From: Ceratobasidium sp. AG-K
Lineage: Eukaryota > Basidiomycota > Agaricomycetes > Cantharellales > Ceratobasidiaceae
DNA: 64,000 nucleotides
NCBI GenBank assembly: GCA_037039685.1
Contig: JAWNGF010000001.1
Coordinates: 7,130,001-7,194,000, forward strand
Direction: 5' to 3'
Within the stretch, counting starts at the first letter, position 1. The number at the start of each line of letters is the position of its first letter. Below are positions 60,755 through 64,000 of the stretch, piece after piece. The notes below the pieces were generated by a model. It made no database searches. It saw only the letters and a list, made by a program, of their open reading frames with translations, and was not told where the DNA came from. Made by a program: the position numbers and the translations under genes.

Positions 60755-61452
60755 CCTGGGGTAGTGAGGCACAGAGGGTGTGCCTGAGCCTAGGAACCAG
60801 CTCTTGAGGATTTGTTCACGTGAATGACCCCGGCCACCCCGCCCCAGAAACCCCCAAATCAAAAACTGAACCCTGGATTTTTACTACTGTGGCAACCCCA
60901 AATCATTCGAGCGAATAGATTCTGTTCACTGGGCACTTGTTCTCGAGGCGTTTGTCTGCCGGGGCGGGACAAAAGGCCCAGTCGCGGACATTCTGCGTCA
61001 TGAGATCGCCCGAGCCTCGACCTCTTCTCTTGCCTCCGTCCCTGTATGCTCGAATCCGGCGCTTGCATTCCCGTTTCTCCATTCTTCTTCCGCTTCGGTC
61101 ATATCATTCTCCACCATATCAGTCCTTCTCGGCCGATACCCTGCTATCGATCGTCAGCGCATACAAGTGATCGACAGCCTGCTCATTAGCGGCGCGCCAT
61201 GTCACCGCCCTGTCACTTACCCGCCTGCCCATGGATTTTGTCGCTGCTTATTTCCCCATGCAAATATCAATTGAATTACCTATCCGCAGTAGCATGGCAC
61301 GAATAAACAACAACGAGCTTAAGCCCAAAATGTACGTTGATGTAGTACACTCGGCAGAAAGTGCTCGTTGAAATAAAAGCGCCTTGGGGCCTAGCGACAA
61401 TCTCCAGCAACCGCAAAAACGTCTCGAGGCGCTCCTCTGAAACGGCAACCCG
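60755..61452. other. Divergent intergenic region
   Basis: Upstream sequences of the zinc-finger gene and the IMPACT-domain gene. No gene recognised. Confidence 0.45.
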
Positions 61453-62649
61453 ATGATCGTCATGAATAAACTTCATCCATCACGTGATTCTGCACCCCAA
61501 CACCCAACTCGAATGACCAAACGACCCGCAGATGTTGACGTTACCTCGGAGACGGAAGAATCGAGTCGGACAAAACGTACGAGGTTGTCTCGTAATATAG
61601 ACGTACAGAATGACTCTGGTGGAAGTACTTCGAAACCCAGTTCGTCAGGTCCCGACGCGAAACCTGGTCGGAGGCTCTCGGCTCTCGCGCCTGCGTTTGT
61701 TCCCAGCTCGGCCTCGAGTTCGGGGTCCACTACGCCTGTGCTCCAGCACTCCAAGCCCGTAGCACCTCAACCTGCCGCGCCCAAACCCACCGCCACACCC
61801 GCGCCCAAATTAACCCAAACCACCCTCCAACCCAAGTCCAGTTCACCCAGCAAAGATGCATACTTGAAAGCAGCCTTCAAATCCTCCACCCTCCAAATCA
61901 AAGACTCGACCTTTCAGTCCCGCCTCTTCCAACCACCCGCCCCGCACCCTTCTCAACGGACCAAAATCCAAGCCCACATGAAACGGACGCTGCCAGATTT
62001 CCAGCACCATATTACGGCCTGGCGGTTCCTCGTCCTCAAGGACGGTATGACCGGACTGGAAGGAGAGGATGCGTTTAGGGTCGAGCAGGGGTCGGACGAT
62101 GATGGTGAGAGTCGGGCGGGCAAGGTTGTGTTAGATGTAGTGGAGAAGATGGGGTTGTGTGATGTCGTAGTGGTCGTTAGTCGAAAGTATGTTATTCCGT
62201 GTTCGTATTGGTATCCGAGTTTGACTTTTGTTAGGTTTGGAGGGACGATGCTCGGTCCGGCACGGTTCACATACATTGCGGATTGCGCGCGTGCAGTCTG
62301 TACGGCTTTATTTGAGCGCGAAAAGGCCGCAGAGCGAGCGTCCAAGGTGGCGGATCTTGTCGCCCAGCTCAGGGAATGGGACACAGAAGTGGCCGAGTTA
62401 CGGACCGAAATGGCTGCTTTGGAGCCCAAAAAGGTCGCCTCGCCGGGTGAGTCTCTACCCCATCCACGCAAAGAACAGACTGATACGCTCTTTGCAGGCA
62501 AACCCACCGTATCCGTCTCGCTCAAACCCCCGGATTATACCAACATTCTCGAGCCACCAGACGTAGAAAAGGCCGAAAGGCTGTTGCAAGCTCGACAAAA
62601 GACTGTTCAGAGCTTGAAAGCAGCGTTGGAGAAGAAGCGGCAGGCTTGA
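61453..62649 (+). CDS. IMPACT/UPF0029-domain protein
   Basis: Three exons with introns near 62187-62234 and 62447-62498. A Ser/Pro/Lys-rich N-terminal half (residues 1-175) precedes an IMPACT (YIH1 N-terminal, UPF0029) domain: FQHHITAWRFLVLKDGMTGL, EKMGLCDVVVVVSRKFGGTM, LGPARFTYIADCARAVCTAL. Removing the first intron restores the VSRKFGGTMLGPARF core exactly. A C-terminal coiled coil (VADLVAQLREWDTEVAELRT and AERLLQARQKTVQSLKAALE) ends KKRQA. Family members modulate Gcn2 signalling or bind RNA or ribosomes; here only the domain is seen, not the RWD domain of YIH1, so the role is open. Start candidates are at 61453, 61462 and 61513 (MTKRPADVDVTSE). Confidence 0.8.
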   Translation: MIVMNKLHPSRDSAPQHPTRMTKRPADVDVTSETEESSRTKRTRLSRNIDVQNDSGGSTSKPSSSGPDAKPGRRLSALAPAFVPSSASSSGSTTPVLQHSKPVAPQPAAPKPTATPAPKLTQTTLQPKSSSPSKDAYLKAAFKSSTLQIKDSTFQSRLFQPPAPHPSQRTKIQAHMKRTLPDFQHHITAWRFLVLKDGMTGLEGEDAFRVEQGSDDDGESRAGKVVLDVVEKMGLCDVVVVVSRKYVIPCSYWYPSLTFVRFGGTMLGPARFTYIADCARAVCTALFEREKAAERASKVADLVAQLREWDTEVAELRTEMAALEPKKVASPGESLPHPRKEQTDTLFAGKPTVSVSLKPPDYTNILEPPDVEKAERLLQARQKTVQSLKAALEKKRQA

Positions 62650-62787
62650 GATTACGTTCCTATACCTTGCTTGTATCTAGACATTTTGCTAATTTATCGT
62701 GAGCTGACGTCAGAGGGAGTCAGGATCCTGATACGAAGCGTTCTTGATCGTGTAGGTTTGTGCGTAGATCTACCACATCTTGTTTGC

Positions 62788-64000
62788 ATGTCTCAACCTG
62801 CGGTCGAGCCGCTCTCTATCCTCACTATTGCTGGGACAGATCCGAGTGGTGGTGCAGGAATCCAAGTAGGTCGGGTGGCAAGCCAACGAAAATTTACCCT
62901 GATGAATTCCTACAGGCCGACTTGAAAACCTTTGCAGCACATGGATGTTATGGGACTAGCGTCGTCACCGCGCTTGTCGCGCAAAACACACAGGGCGTAA
63001 AGGGGATACATGCGCCCCCGCCCGAATTTGTGGCGCACCAGGTGAGCCTCTACCCGGACCGCATTCGCTCAACTAACAACGAGCTCAGATTGAATGCGTC
63101 CTCGACGACGTCCCCCCACGGGCAATCAAAACTGGAATGCTCACGGACGAACCGACCCTCCGTGCGGTCCTCGACACCCTCAAATTGTCCTATCCAAACA
63201 ACACCTTGCCCCCACTTGTCGTTGACCCAGTCATGGTATCCACATCCAGCCACTCGCTCCTCGAGTCATCCGCCAACGCACTAATAAAAAATGAGCTGGT
63301 CCCGCTAGCGACGATCGTCACGCCCAACGTCCCCGAAGTCGAACTCTTGCTCGGTCTTGAGAAAGGGAGTATCAAGACTGTGCAAGGGATGATTGCTGCC
63401 GCCGAGGGCGTGACGAAACTCGGTGCTCGAGCGGCGCTGGTCAAGGGTGGACATTGCGCCTTTGTCGCGCGAGACGTCTTGGTGCTCGATACCAGTGACG
63501 AGCTATACGTACGTTGGGACGCGGGGTGTGGACCAAATCAGCCGGCCATCCTCAGAATGGAATCGACGACGAGTGTCGAGGAACAGGTTGTGGTCGTGGA
63601 CGTGTTGCATCTGCGCGAACCCAGGGCAGACGGTGTGGCTACGGTCACGTTGTTCGTTCGTCCCAGATTGGAGACAACGAGTACTCACGGAACGGGGTGC
63701 ACACTGAGCGCTGCATTAGCGTGTGCATTTGCACAGGGGCTAAGCCGTAAGTGCTGGCTTTGGTATAGGTGTGATTGGGCTGATGTGGAGATTAGCGTTT
63801 GATGCAACCGTTCAGGCGACGAGGTACTCTCACCAAGCAATCGCGACTGCACCCAAGCTCGGGAAAGGCCATGGACCATTGAACCACGGGCATTCAGTCA
63901 TCCCGAGGCTCATTCCCAAGTAAGTGTTGACCCTGCGTGGTCGATCGATCCTGACTTTACTCCGGACAGTCCAACGCCGGGTAACCCCTATCCATTCACG
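62788..64000 (+). CDS. THI20: Hydroxymethylpyrimidine(-phosphate) kinase THI20-type (5' part)
   Basis: Thiamine biosynthesis enzyme that phosphorylates HMP and HMP-P. Start at 62788 (MSQPAVEPLSILTIAGTDPS). The ribokinase-fold motifs are present: GTDPSGGAGIQADLKTFAAH, GCYGTSVVTALVAQNTQGV, VDPVMVSTSSHSLLESS, IVTPNVPEVELLLGLEKGSI, ALVKGGHCA and the anion-hole THGTGCTLSAALACAFAQGL with the catalytic Asp position replaced by Cys, as is usual in ThiD-type kinases. After two further introns the frame continues with SHQAIATAPKLGKGHGPLNH and NPTPGNPYPFT, the junction to the C-terminal TENA/THI-4 thiaminase-like domain, so this is the fused THI20 form. The gene is cut by the right edge. About five introns keep frame. 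Confidence 0.93.

Overview
The window looks like nuclear DNA of a filamentous basidiomycete (Agaricomycotina). Nearly every gene is cut by short introns of about 45-65 bases with GT-AG, occasionally GC-AG, borders. Third codon positions are G/C-rich in most genes. The gene set is eukaryotic: histone H3, an SR-protein kinase, Nup155/170, dynactin p150, TSR1, ALG2, U6 snRNA and an intron-bearing tRNA. A secreted glyoxal-oxidase-type enzyme and the many lineage-restricted proteins would fit a Cantharellales/Rhizoctonia-like fungus, but that placement is inference.

Layout. 1-6.5 kb is sparse: a truncated glyoxal oxidase gene, an exonuclease-fold gene whose catalytic residues look lost, and an unrecognised broken gene. 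6.7-15 kb holds VTA1 (ESCRT-III/Vps4 cofactor) and a large nucleoporin on the plus strand. 15-25.9 kb holds an unknown protein, a RING-CH membrane E3 ligase, two small orphan proteins, tRNA-Thr, histone H3 and an SRPK kinase with a distant first exon. 27.3-30.3 kb carries a helical-bundle plus pseudokinase-like protein, the best candidate here for an undescribed signalling or cell-death module. 30.3-37.4 kb is gene-poor, with an orphan disordered protein and a WrbA/PST2-type flavodoxin. 37.4-64 kb is dense housekeeping DNA with alternating strands and very short shared intergenic regions: UBP14, TSR1, ALG2, an SLC35C2-like transporter, dynactin p150, NTH1, an orphan, a SIKE/FGFR1OP2-type STRIPAK protein, HSP20, U6 snRNA, a C2H2 transcription factor, an IMPACT-domain protein and the start of THI20.

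A recurring feature is that several otherwise well conserved genes (p150, NTH1, HSP20, the WrbA-like gene, the orphan at 32.5 kb and probably the genes at 1.9 and 27.3 kb) each need a one-base correction to keep frame, often at a short homopolymer. This pattern points to residual assembly indels more than to biology, and it warns against trusting automatic gene models here. The most intriguing coding observation is a C2H2 transcription factor whose 516-codon tail overlaps a second, 559-codon open frame on the same strand.
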